Shown here in pieces: positions 1 through 5,501 of a stretch of DNA of 9,992 bases. The notes below the pieces were generated by a model. The model was not told the DNA's origin and searched no databases. It saw only the letters and a program-made list of their open reading frames with translations. Source of the stretch: a bacterium. GTDB lineage: Bacteria; Chloroflexota; Dormibacteria; UBA8260; Bog-877. The stretch spans positions 1 through 9,992 of the forward strand of contig JAKAVU010000087.1 of NCBI GenBank assembly GCA_021817185.1. The letters are read 5' to 3'. Position 1 is the first letter of the stretch; every line of letters starts with the position of its first letter. The translations under genes were made by a program, and so were the position numbers.

Positions 1-1200
1 CGATCTTTCCTCGGACTTGCCAGCCTGCCGGGTCCCGAAGCCGGGACCACCGCCTTCATGGTGTCCCGGGCACCCTTCGGGATCAACGGGAACCGGGTGG
101 TCTCCGCCTTCAACTGGCTGACTCAGGTGGGCTTCGAGATCGAGGGCATCGTCCTCATCGTGCTGGTGACCCTGGCCATGTTCGCCCGCGGCGGGGTGGG
201 GGCCACCACCGGCCTGAAGGTCCTGGTGATCCTGGCGGCGGTGGCGATCCAGTTCGTGGTGCCGTTCTTCGGCCACGCCATGATCTCCAAGACGCTGCGT
301 TACCTCTCCTTCGTCTTCATCCTGCTGTTCGCGGTGATGGCGGTGCTGGTGGCCCCGCACGTGAACCTGAGCCACTTCCACCAGCAGGCGTCGTGGGCGG
401 TCTGGACAACCGCGGTGGTGCTGATCATCGCCGCCGGGGGTCTGGGCTGGACCGAGAATGCCAGCGACTACTCCCGCTATCTGCCCCGGACCACCGCCAA
501 GGCCAGGACGTTCTGGGCCGCCACCCTGGGTGCTGCGATCCCGTCGATCCTGCTGGAGCTGCTGGGGGCGCTGGCCTTCATCGTCAGCCCCAAGGCGACC
601 GCGGTCACCGGAGTGCCGTCATCCTTCGCGACCTGGTTCTTCTGGCCGTTTCTGATCCTGGTGCTGCCCCAGCTGTTCGCCATCAACTCGATGGACCTGT
701 ACTCCTCGGGAGTCACCCTGCAGGCCCTGGGGATCCCGGTCAAGCGCTGGGGCGCGGTCGTGATCGACACCGTGGTGGCTGGGGCGGTGACCGCTCTGGT
801 CATCTTCAAGGGCAACTTCTACACCGACCTCTCCGGCTTCCTGGACTACATCGTGGTCTGGCTGGGCCCGTGGTTCGGGATCCTGGCGGTGGACTATCTG
901 CTGCGCCGCGGTCGCTATGACGCCGACTCCCTCGCCTCTTCACGGGGCGGGCTGTACTGGCGCAACGGTGGCGTCAACTGGAAGGCGCTGGTGGCTCAGG
1001 CGCTGGGCATGGTCGCGGCGATGATGTGGATAGACGCCGCCTTCTACGTGCCGTCATTCGTGGGCCCCATCTCCAAGGCGACCGGGGGCGCAGATTTCAG
1101 CTGGGCGGTGGGAATCCTGGTCGGCGGAGCCGCCTACCTGGTGATGTCGGTCGGCAGCATCGGCCGCGAGATGATGGCGGGCACCCAACCGGCCGGCTGA
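1..1200 (+). CDS. NCS1-family nucleobase permease (cytosine/purine type), 5'-truncated by the window edge
   Basis: This is an integral membrane transporter of the nucleobase:cation symporter-1 family (cytosine, purine, uracil, allantoin or hydantoin carriers). The frame is open from base 1, so 399 residues are visible and roughly the first 50-100 of the usual 450-500 are missing. Family landmarks, numbered from the first visible residue, are the SLPGPEAGT..FG.NG segment (8-31), the W-x6-DYSRYLP motif (150-162) and the N-x2-DLYSSG motif (229-237) before a helix. About ten hydrophobic helices can be seen, near 39-61, 71-92, 98-118, 132-150, 172-194, 210-229, 250-270, 281-301, 329-350 and 366-387. 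The substrate cannot be read from sequence. The convergent HPRT gene makes a purine base plausible, as inference. The first internal ATG (58) is not the true start because the family match extends upstream of it. Confidence 0.88.
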   Translation, partial: RSFLGLASLPGPEAGTTAFMVSRAPFGINGNRVVSAFNWLTQVGFEIEGIVLIVLVTLAMFARGGVGATTGLKVLVILAAVAIQFVVPFFGHAMISKTLRYLSFVFILLFAVMAVLVAPHVNLSHFHQQASWAVWTTAVVLIIAAGGLGWTENASDYSRYLPRTTAKARTFWAATLGAAIPSILLELLGALAFIVSPKATAVTGVPSSFATWFFWPFLILVLPQLFAINSMDLYSSGVTLQALGIPVKRWGAVVIDTVVAGAVTALVIFKGNFYTDLSGFLDYIVVWLGPWFGILAVDYLLRRGRYDADSLASSRGGLYWRNGGVNWKALVAQALGMVAAMMWIDAAFYVPSFVGPISKATGGADFSWAVGILVGGAAYLVMSVGSIGREMMAGTQPAG

Positions 1201-1206
1201 CCCGCA

Positions 1207-1240
1207 GGGGGATCGGGCCCGGCGCGGAGCCCGATCCCCC
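1207..1240. terminator. Hairpin between convergent permease and HPRT genes
   Basis: A perfect 12-bp inverted repeat (GGGGGATCGGGC at 1207-1218 and its complement at 1229-1240) flanks a 10-nt loop, 6 nt after the permease stop and 11 nt from the HPRT stop. It has no T-tract on either side, so it is a U-less hairpin that could serve both converging transcripts. Termination activity is inferred from its position and symmetry. Confidence 0.7.
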
Positions 1241-1251
1241 TCGGAGGCGCT

Positions 1252-1848
1252 TCAGAAGGGGCCGGACGACGGCATCCACTGGGCCAGATAGGGGAGCTCG
1301 CGGTACTTGTCGTCGTAATCGAGGCCATAGCCGACCACGAATCCGGGCCCGTCCAACCTGAAGCCGACGTAGCGCGGGTGGACCGGTGCCTCGCGAGCCT
1401 CCGGCCGGTCCAGCAGGGAGCAGTACTCCACCCTCCGGTTGGGCGAGCTCAGCCGTTGGATCATGGCGTGCGCGGTGTGACCGGCGTCGACGATGTCGTC
1501 GATGATGAGAATGCTCTGGCGCCCGTCAGTGCTCATCTCTCCCAGCTCCTGGATCACCGGTGCCCGCCACGCCTTGGTGCCCCGATAGCTGCTGGCGTGG
1601 AAGAAGGTGATGAGCAGGTTCTCCATCTTGTTGGCGATGAGCTCGCGGGCCAGGTCGGCGGCGAAGACGAATGCACCGCGCAGGACCACCGCCAGCGTCA
1701 GCGGCTCGCCGCCCAGGTCGGTGGCGATCTCCTTGGCCAGCTGGGACACCCGCTCCCTCACCAGCTCGGCGCTGGCGATCTCACGCACGGGGAGCTGGTC
1801 GAGGCCGACGTCGTTCCAGAACGAGAGCTGCCCGGCAGCCTCAGGCAT
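1252..1848 (-). CDS. hpt: Hypoxanthine(-guanine) phosphoribosyltransferase
   Basis: This purine salvage enzyme makes IMP/GMP from hypoxanthine/guanine and PRPP in the cytosol. The 198-residue product shows the LRGAFVFAADL pyrophosphate-binding segment (56-66), the flexible-loop region with SSYRG (86-90), the PRPP-binding signature ILIIDDIVDAGHT (113-125) with the DD pair at 117-118, and the C-terminal VGYGLDYDDKYRELPYL (172-188) typical of bacterial HPRTs. The start at 1848 was chosen because GGAGG lies 5 nt upstream. It leaves about 20 residues before the usual family start, so the product is slightly long compared with the usual ~180. An in-frame ATG at 1902 would add 18 residues; it has no good Shine-Dalgarno but sits 7 nt after a TAGAGT -10-like box, so a leaderless form is possible. 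The gene converges on a nucleobase permease, which fits base uptake followed by salvage. Confidence 0.93.
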   Translation of the reverse strand: MPEAAGQLSFWNDVGLDQLPVREIASAELVRERVSQLAKEIATDLGGEPLTLAVVLRGAFVFAADLARELIANKMENLLITFFHASSYRGTKAWRAPVIQELGEMSTDGRQSILIIDDIVDAGHTAHAMIQRLSSPNRRVEYCSLLDRPEAREAPVHPRYVGFRLDGPGFVVGYGLDYDDKYRELPYLAQWMPSSGPF

Positions 1849-1908
1849 GGGCACCTCCAGGACCGGCACCGCAACTTGCCGGGGGGGTGGCGCAGCCTCC
1901 ATGTACCT

Positions 1909-1914
1909 ACTCTA
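1909..1914 (-). promoter_or_regulatory. Possible -10 box for the HPRT gene
   Basis: On the minus strand, TAGAGT fits the TANNNT -10 pattern. Transcription would start near 1902, giving a ~54-nt leader to the Shine-Dalgarno-led start at 1848 or a leaderless message from the ATG at 1902. I see no convincing -35 at standard spacing, so this is weak. Confidence 0.2.
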
Positions 1915-1959
1915 CCAACGAAGAGGTTTCAGTCCGCCCGGCCCGGCGCCGGAAATGGG

Positions 1960-2910
1960 TCAGGCGTCGTCCGCGACCAGCACGATCTTCCCCAGCTTCC
2001 CACCACCGGCGAGGTGCGCGTAACCTTCGCCCGCCTCCCGAAGGGGATAGGTGGCGGCCACCGGGACCGTCACCCGGCCCTCCGCTACAAGCGGCAGCAC
2101 GTGCCGCTCCAGGCTGGCCATCACCAACGCCTTCTCCGCCAGGGAGCGGGCCCGCAAGGTGGACCCGAAGATGCGGGCGCGCCGGCCCATGAGGAGTCGC
2201 AGGTCGACCTCGACCTTCGATCCGGCCCCGAGCCCGATCACGGCCATGCGCCCCTGGGTCCGAAGGGCGGAGAGCCCTTCGGCGACCCCCTGGCCGCCCA
2301 CCAGCTCCAGGATGAGGTCGAAGGGACCCTGGGCGAGCGCGTCGGCGGGGAGAGCGGCGGCGGAGGCGCCCAGGGCGAGCAGCTGTTCAAGCCGCTCCGG
2401 GTTGCGGCACGAGGCGACGACCGTGGCTCCGGCCGCCGCCGCCAGCTGGACCCCGGCGGTGCCGACCCCACCGGCCGCGCCGGTGATCAGGACGCGCTCT
2501 CCAACCTGCAGGCCAGCCTGCAGGAAGAGCGCGTCCCAGGCGGTCGCGAAGGCCTCGGGGAAGCCGCCGGCCTGCGCCATCTCCATCCGCTCGGGGGCCG
2601 GCAGAACCGAGCCCTCGTCCACCGTGGCGAGCTCGGCGTGGGCGCCTCCCGGGACCAGCGCCATGACGCGGTCTCCGGGCTGGAACCGTCGGACGGACGG
2701 GCCGATCCCGACCACCAGACCGGCGAGCTCGAGGCCGGGGATGTCCGCGGCGGCGCCCTCCGGGGGAGGGTAGTGCCCGCGCAGCTGAAGCACGTCGGCA
2801 CCGTTGACCCCGGCCGCCGCCACCTTGACCAGGACCTCGTGGTCACCGGGCGTGGGGTCGGGAGCTTCCCGCCAGACCAGCCGACCGTCCTCGATGCGGT
2901 TCGCCCTCAC
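1960..2910 (-). CDS. Zinc-independent NAD(P)H:quinone oxidoreductase (MDR superfamily, QOR/PIG3-like)
   Basis: This is a medium-chain dehydrogenase/reductase, probably a cytosolic NADPH-dependent reductase of quinones or other reactive carbonyls. With the GTG at 2910 as start, the product is 316 residues, close to the usual 320-330. The N-terminal GroES-like domain carries VNGADVLQLRGHYPPP (35-50) and PGLELAGLVVG (58-68); the zinc-ADH GHE signature is absent (GLEL instead) and no structural-zinc cysteine cluster is present. The Rossmann domain has LITGAAGGVGTAGVQLA (141-157), the AxGGVG nucleotide-binding motif. IFGSTLRARSLAEK (247-260) is characteristic of the PIG3-like branch. The frame continues upstream to 3105, but those residues lack family similarity and run into the divergent sigma gene. 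A second GTG lies at 2913. Neither start has a well-placed Shine-Dalgarno. The physiological substrate is unknown. Confidence 0.88.
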   Translation of the reverse strand: MRANRIEDGRLVWREAPDPTPGDHEVLVKVAAAGVNGADVLQLRGHYPPPEGAAADIPGLELAGLVVGIGPSVRRFQPGDRVMALVPGGAHAELATVDEGSVLPAPERMEMAQAGGFPEAFATAWDALFLQAGLQVGERVLITGAAGGVGTAGVQLAAAAGATVVASCRNPERLEQLLALGASAAALPADALAQGPFDLILELVGGQGVAEGLSALRTQGRMAVIGLGAGSKVEVDLRLLMGRRARIFGSTLRARSLAEKALVMASLERHVLPLVAEGRVTVPVAATYPLREAGEGYAHLAGGGKLGKIVLVADDA

Positions 2911-2916
2911 CACTCC

Positions 2917-2922
2917 AGCATA
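2917..2922 (-). promoter_or_regulatory. Possible -10 box for a leaderless quinone oxidoreductase transcript
   Basis: Reading the minus strand, TATGCT lies so that +1 would fall at about 2910, the chosen GTG start. This would explain the lack of a well-spaced Shine-Dalgarno. No recognisable -35 hexamer is present at 16-18 bp, so the call is tentative. Confidence 0.22.
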
Positions 2923-3024
2923 GGTGGTTCGGATTCCTGGCAGCCGCTCGGGCGGGGGCGACGAGAGCGGGAAGGCCTCTGCCGGGGACTTGCCAGCGCG
3001 CGGCTGCTGGCGCAGGATGGTCTC

Positions 3025-3567
3025 ATGGTGCCCACAGGGGCCGAATCGCCGGTTGTCGCTTGGGAATCCGGGGAGGATGGCGTGCGGGTCCTGGTGCGCG
3101 AGCACCGGCGCGCGGTGATGGCGGCCGCCCTGCGTGCGACCGGTGACCCCGCCCTGGCCGAGGAGATCGTGCAGGAGACCTTCCTGCGGGCCTGGCGCAA
3201 TCCCCAGGCCTTCAGGGGTCCCGACAGCTCACCGCGCGGTTGGCTGTTGACCGTCGCCCGCCACGTGCTGTCGGACCGGTGGCGGCAGCGGGCGCGGCGG
3301 CGCGCGGCGGAGGCGGCTGCGTCAGAAGGTGGCGGCTTCGATGAGTCCGCCTTCGACAGGGCGCTTGAGGCGCAGGTGGTGCGGGCGGCCATGGCCCGGC
3401 TCAGCCCCGACCACCGAGAGGTGCTGTTGCAATGCGTCTGGGGCCAGCGCACGGTGGCGGAGGCCGCCCGGGCTCTGGGGATTCCCGCCGGCACGGTCAA
3501 GTCCCGGACCTACTATGCCCTGCGCTCACTGCGACTGATCCTCGACGAGATGGGGTACGAGCCGTGA
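3025..3567 (+). CDS. ECF (extracytoplasmic function) RNA polymerase sigma factor, SigL/SigK-like
   Basis: This sigma-70 family factor directs RNA polymerase to a stress or envelope regulon. The 180-residue product has region 2 at about 24-92, including DPALAEEIVQETFLRAWRN (41-59) and the -10-recognition stretch GWLLTVARHVLSDRWRQR (72-89). After a short linker, region 4 spans about 117-172 with LSPDHREVLLQC (126-137) and the helix-turn-helix LGIPAGTVKSRTYYALRSLR (151-170). The tail ILDEMGYEP resembles the end of mycobacterial SigL-type proteins (from memory). The ATG at 3025 was chosen because AGGA lies 7 nt upstream and because it gives the normal short N-terminus; the open frame continues upstream to 1378 only as antisense of other genes. 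The stop overlaps the anti-sigma start by GTGA, so the two are probably translationally coupled. The divergent quinone oxidoreductase could be a regulon member; no ECF-type promoter could be assigned. Confidence 0.92.
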   Translation: MVPTGAESPVVAWESGEDGVRVLVREHRRAVMAAALRATGDPALAEEIVQETFLRAWRNPQAFRGPDSSPRGWLLTVARHVLSDRWRQRARRRAAEAAASEGGGFDESAFDRALEAQVVRAAMARLSPDHREVLLQCVWGQRTVAEAARALGIPAGTVKSRTYYALRSLRLILDEMGYEP

Positions 3568-4175
3568 GCCCGCCAGATCGGTTCCGCGACGATCTCGGCG
3601 CCTACGCTCTGGGAGCGCTCCCCGCCGACGAGGCGCTTGCGCTGGGTGAGCACCTGCGGGGCTGCCCAGAGTGCCGCCGAGAGCTGGAGGAGCTGCAAGC
3701 TGTGGCTCCGATGGTGGTGCGGGCCGGAGCCGCGGCCGCGCTGGGGGCGGGATCGGGAGGGGCCGTCAAGCGGCGCAGGGTCTCCCGATGGCTCGCGGCC
3801 GGAGTCGCAGTCGGCGCCACCGCGGCCGCGCTGGGGGCGGCGACCGTTCTGGTCGGCGGGTCGGCGGAGACGGTCGCATTCCGGTCCACGTCCGGTTGGA
3901 TCCACGCCCACGGAACCGTGACCTACGAGCCCAGACCGTGGGGGACCCAGCTGGTGATCCGAGTGGCCGGTCTGCCGGCGGCGCTGCGCTGCCAGATCTG
4001 GGTCGAGGGGCAGGACGGCAGCTGGCAGGAGGCCGGGTCCTGGCGTCCGGTCGGCGGTGGCGCCACCGCCGTCGAAGCCCCCTCGCTTCTCACCGTGAGC
4101 CGGATCGACGGGGTAGCGCTGGAGACCTCTCAGGGCCAGGAGCTGCTCTGGGCGGCGGCGCCCCATGGAAGCTGA
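3564..4175 (+). CDS. Membrane-anchored anti-sigma factor with zf-HC2 domain, RskA/RslA-like
   Basis: This protein probably binds and silences the sigma factor encoded just upstream and releases it on a signal. The 203-residue product starts at a GTG that shares GTGA with the sigma stop. The N-terminal anti-sigma domain has DLGAYALGALPADEALALGEHL followed by the zinc/redox motif H30-x3-C34-x2-C37. An Ala-rich linker follows, then KRRR at 70-72 and one transmembrane helix at about 76-99, oriented N-in by the positive residues. The outer domain (100-203) has GTVTYEPRPWGTQLVIRVAGLP and CQIWVEGQDGSWQEAGSWRPV, which resemble the extracytoplasmic RskA C-terminal domain. In other such pairs signal release is by regulated proteolysis or by thiol oxidation with zinc loss; which applies here is unknown. 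A 21-bp in-frame direct repeat encodes part of the Ala-rich linker and part of the helix. Confidence 0.85.
   Translation: MSPPDRFRDDLGAYALGALPADEALALGEHLRGCPECRRELEELQAVAPMVVRAGAAAALGAGSGGAVKRRRVSRWLAAGVAVGATAAALGAATVLVGGSAETVAFRSTSGWIHAHGTVTYEPRPWGTQLVIRVAGLPAALRCQIWVEGQDGSWQEAGSWRPVGGGATAVEAPSLLTVSRIDGVALETSQGQELLWAAAPHGS
3730..3840 (+). repeat. 21-bp direct repeat pair inside the anti-sigma gene
   Basis: Identical 21-mers at 3730-3750 and 3820-3840 (core GCGGCCGCGCTGGGGGCGG) are offset by exactly 90 bp, so both are read in the same frame, as an Ala-rich run ending LGA. Composition bias explains some of this, but the exact identity over 21 bp suggests a small internal duplication or gene conversion. 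Confidence 0.6.
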
Positions 4176-4182
4176 GGTGGCC

Positions 4183-4206
4183 GGGTCGCCGGACGCCCGG
4201 CGGCTC
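4183..4206. terminator. GC-rich hairpin between convergent anti-sigma and epimerase genes
   Basis: Positions 4183-4192 pair with 4197-4206 around a 4-nt ACGC loop, giving 10 bp with two G-U pairs; the core is CGCCGG/CCGGCG. It lies 7 nt after the anti-sigma stop and 32 nt beyond the end of the opposing gene. There is no T-tract. Its position between two converging genes suggests bidirectional termination, as inference. Confidence 0.5.
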
Positions 4207-4238
4207 CTCACGGCTCGGGCCGGATCAACCTCCGGAAC

Positions 4239-5291
4239 TCATCCAGAGCCAAGGCGCCTGAGAAAGGCGTCCTCGCCGGGATAGTCGAAGAACGGGTGGA
4301 AGAAGTCGAGGTCGAGGCCCATCGCGGACTCTCTCATGCCCGACTGCCGCCAGCGGTCGACCAGCCAGGAAACCTCCTCGGCCACCGTCGAGGCGAAGTC
4401 ACCGACCGGCTGGTAGCCCAGGGCGGTGGCGGCACGGGTGTCGAGGATGATCGGGTGGCGAGCAGCCCAGGGATGCATCCCCAGCCCTCCCTCACACTTC
4501 CCATCCAGGAGGATCTCATGCCAGCGGTGGCCCATGAGGTCGGCCACCACCCTGGATATGCGAAGTGCCGACGGTGCGTCCGGGTCAGCCGAGTTGAGGA
4601 TTCGGCGGCCAGGGTGAGCGGCCGCCAGCGCTATCAGCGCGGCCAGGTTGGCGGCCGCGGTCGTGTGGTCGATCCCCGCCCCCCGGTCGCAGAGCAAGAG
4701 CGCCCGGCGCCGATCCAGGGCCCGGCGCACGAACACCCACTCACGAGGGCGCCGAGCACCTCTGCCGTGAACCTTGGACGGTCGGATCACCGTGATGGGC
4801 AGGCCGCTGTCGAGCAGAATCCGCTCCGCGGCCACCTTGTTGCGGCCGTATCCTTCCCGGCTGTTCCAGTCGCCGGCGGCGGGCTCCAAGGTCGCCTGTT
4901 CCTCCGTGATCGGGCCCTCGAAGTCGGGCGCCTGGTCCGAGTTGGAGTGGTGTCCGAGGCGGTCGACGTAGACCGCCTTGCTGGAGATCATGACGGTGGA
5001 GTCGGCCCGTTCGGCTATCGGCAGCAGGAGGCGGGCGTCGTCGGCCGTGTAGCAGATGACATCCAGGAGGAGCGTGGCGCCCTGGCCCATCGCTGCCAGG
5101 AGATCTTGGGATCGGCCGCGATCGGCGGCGATGAACCTGGCCCCCATGTCGGCCAGACCGGCAGGCAGGTGGCCGGGATCCCGTCCGGTGACGTCCACCT
5201 GCCAGCCCGCCTGAAGCAGATGACGGGCGGCGGCCTCCCCGATCATGCCGGTGCCGCCCAGGATGAGTGCCCGCTCCATGGCCACGACCAT
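4239..5291 (-). CDS. NAD(P)-dependent epimerase/dehydratase-like protein (extended SDR)
   Basis: This is a 350-residue Rossmann-fold protein of the extended short-chain dehydrogenase family; its substrate, most likely a nucleotide sugar or another diphospho-metabolite, is not identifiable. The N-terminus RALILGGTGMIGEAAARHLL (7-26) holds the GxxGxxG dinucleotide motif. Later come LLLDVICYTADDARLLL (74-90), the strand ending in SS (VMISSKAVYVD, 100-110) and the catalytic YxxxK pair (Y148, K152 in EGYGRNK). VIRPSKVHGRG (168-178) matches the RP..VYG segment of the family. The C-terminal half is more diverged, with FFHPFFDYPGEDAFL near the end. The ATG at 5291 was chosen because AGG lies 8 nt upstream; an ATG at 5279 is also possible and would leave the nucleotide motif intact. 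Residues upstream of 5291 in the open frame overlap the trp leader and lack family character. The gene is transcribed away from the trp leader. Confidence 0.82.
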   Translation of the reverse strand: MVVAMERALILGGTGMIGEAAARHLLQAGWQVDVTGRDPGHLPAGLADMGARFIAADRGRSQDLLAAMGQGATLLLDVICYTADDARLLLPIAERADSTVMISSKAVYVDRLGHHSNSDQAPDFEGPITEEQATLEPAAGDWNSREGYGRNKVAAERILLDSGLPITVIRPSKVHGRGARRPREWVFVRRALDRRRALLLCDRGAGIDHTTAAANLAALIALAAAHPGRRILNSADPDAPSALRISRVVADLMGHRWHEILLDGKCEGGLGMHPWAARHPIILDTRAATALGYQPVGDFASTVAEEVSWLVDRWRQSGMRESAMGLDLDFFHPFFDYPGEDAFLRRLGSG

Positions 5292-5316
5292 ATCCGATAC
5301 CTGCGGCCGCGGGCTT

Positions 5317-5328
5317 GAAGTTGACTTC
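5317..5328. promoter_or_regulatory. Short palindrome over the trp -35 box
   Basis: GAAGT-TG-ACTTC is a 5-bp inverted repeat with a 2-bp centre that covers most of the predicted -35 hexamer. A short palindrome here could be a repressor site or chance; nothing else supports an operator. Confidence 0.2.
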
Positions 5329-5350
5329 GCGTGGTCCGGGCGAGCACAAT
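5321..5350 (+). promoter_or_regulatory. Predicted promoter of the trp leader and trpEG
   Basis: TTGACT (5321-5326) and CACAAT (5345-5350) are separated by 18 bp. This is a reasonable housekeeping-sigma promoter, with transcription expected to start near 5357. The trp leader-peptide ATG is at 5360, so the message would be leaderless or carry only about 3 nt before the start codon. There is no Shine-Dalgarno for the leader, which agrees with this. Confidence 0.6.
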
Positions 5351-5359
5351 CCTGGGGCG

Positions 5360-5425
5360 ATGCTGCAATCAAGGGTTGTGATCTGGCGCTGGTCCCACCG
5401 GGGTTCAGTGTCCGCGCGCCTCTGA
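5360..5425 (+). CDS. trpL: trp operon leader peptide (21 aa, Trp-Arg-Trp)
   Basis: This small ORF begins MLQSRVVIWRWSHRG and ends in TGA at 5423-5425. It has two Trp codons at positions 9 and 11 (5384-5386 and 5390-5392), where Trp is the rarest amino acid. It lies between a predicted promoter and an intrinsic terminator just ahead of trpE, the exact arrangement of a ribosome-mediated tryptophan attenuator. Ribosome stalling at WRW would leave 5398-5414 free to form the antiterminator; passage to the stop codon would cover it and allow termination. Actinobacterial trp leader peptides also carry short Trp-rich runs. The peptide itself probably has no function after synthesis. Confidence 0.85.
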   Translation: MLQSRVVIWRWSHRGSVSARL

Positions 5426-5459
5426 AGCAGCCGCCCAGAGAACCGGCACCAAGCCCCGG
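5398..5459 (+). promoter_or_regulatory. trp antiterminator helix
   Basis: Bases 5398-5414 can pair with 5444-5459. CCGGGG (5398-5403) pairs with CCCCGG (5454-5459), and UU with AA at 5451-5452 around a bulged G. After a small internal loop, GUG (5408-5410) pairs with CAC (5447-5449), then CCG (5412-5414) with CGG (5444-5446) past a one-base bulge. This gives about 14 bp and uses most of the left arm of the terminator, so the two structures exclude each other. Pairing was found by eye; energies were not computed. Confidence 0.6.
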
Positions 5460-5483
5460 GCCGCAGAGCCCGGGGCTTTTTTT
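5451..5483 (+). terminator. Intrinsic terminator (attenuator) ahead of trpE
   Basis: A perfect 11-bp stem (AAGCCCCGGGC at 5451-5461 with its complement at 5468-5478) has a 6-nt CGCAGA loop and runs into seven T's (5477-5483). It lies 18 nt before the trpE start. As the only hairpin in the window with a T-tract, it is the clearest terminator here, and its place after the WRW leader peptide makes it the attenuator. Confidence 0.92.
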
Positions 5484-5501
5484 GTTGTCCAGGAGGGTAA
5501 C

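Noticed and set aside
1378..3567. A 729-residue plus-strand open frame ending with the sigma factor
   Set aside because: The first ~550 codons lie antisense to HPRT and the quinone oxidoreductase and encode low-complexity, His/Gln/Gly/Arg-rich sequence typical of GC-rich antisense frames. Only the sigma portion from 3025 is real.
4296..5318. A 340-residue plus-strand open frame antisense to the epimerase
   Set aside because: It has no recognisable domain, while the opposite strand has a clear Rossmann fold and YxxxK motif; this is a GC-rich shadow.
5360..5483. The trp leader being a T-box riboswitch or a TRAP-type site
   Set aside because: There is no T-box sequence or specifier stem, and no run of G/UAG triplets; a WRW leader peptide with an overlapping antiterminator explains the region.
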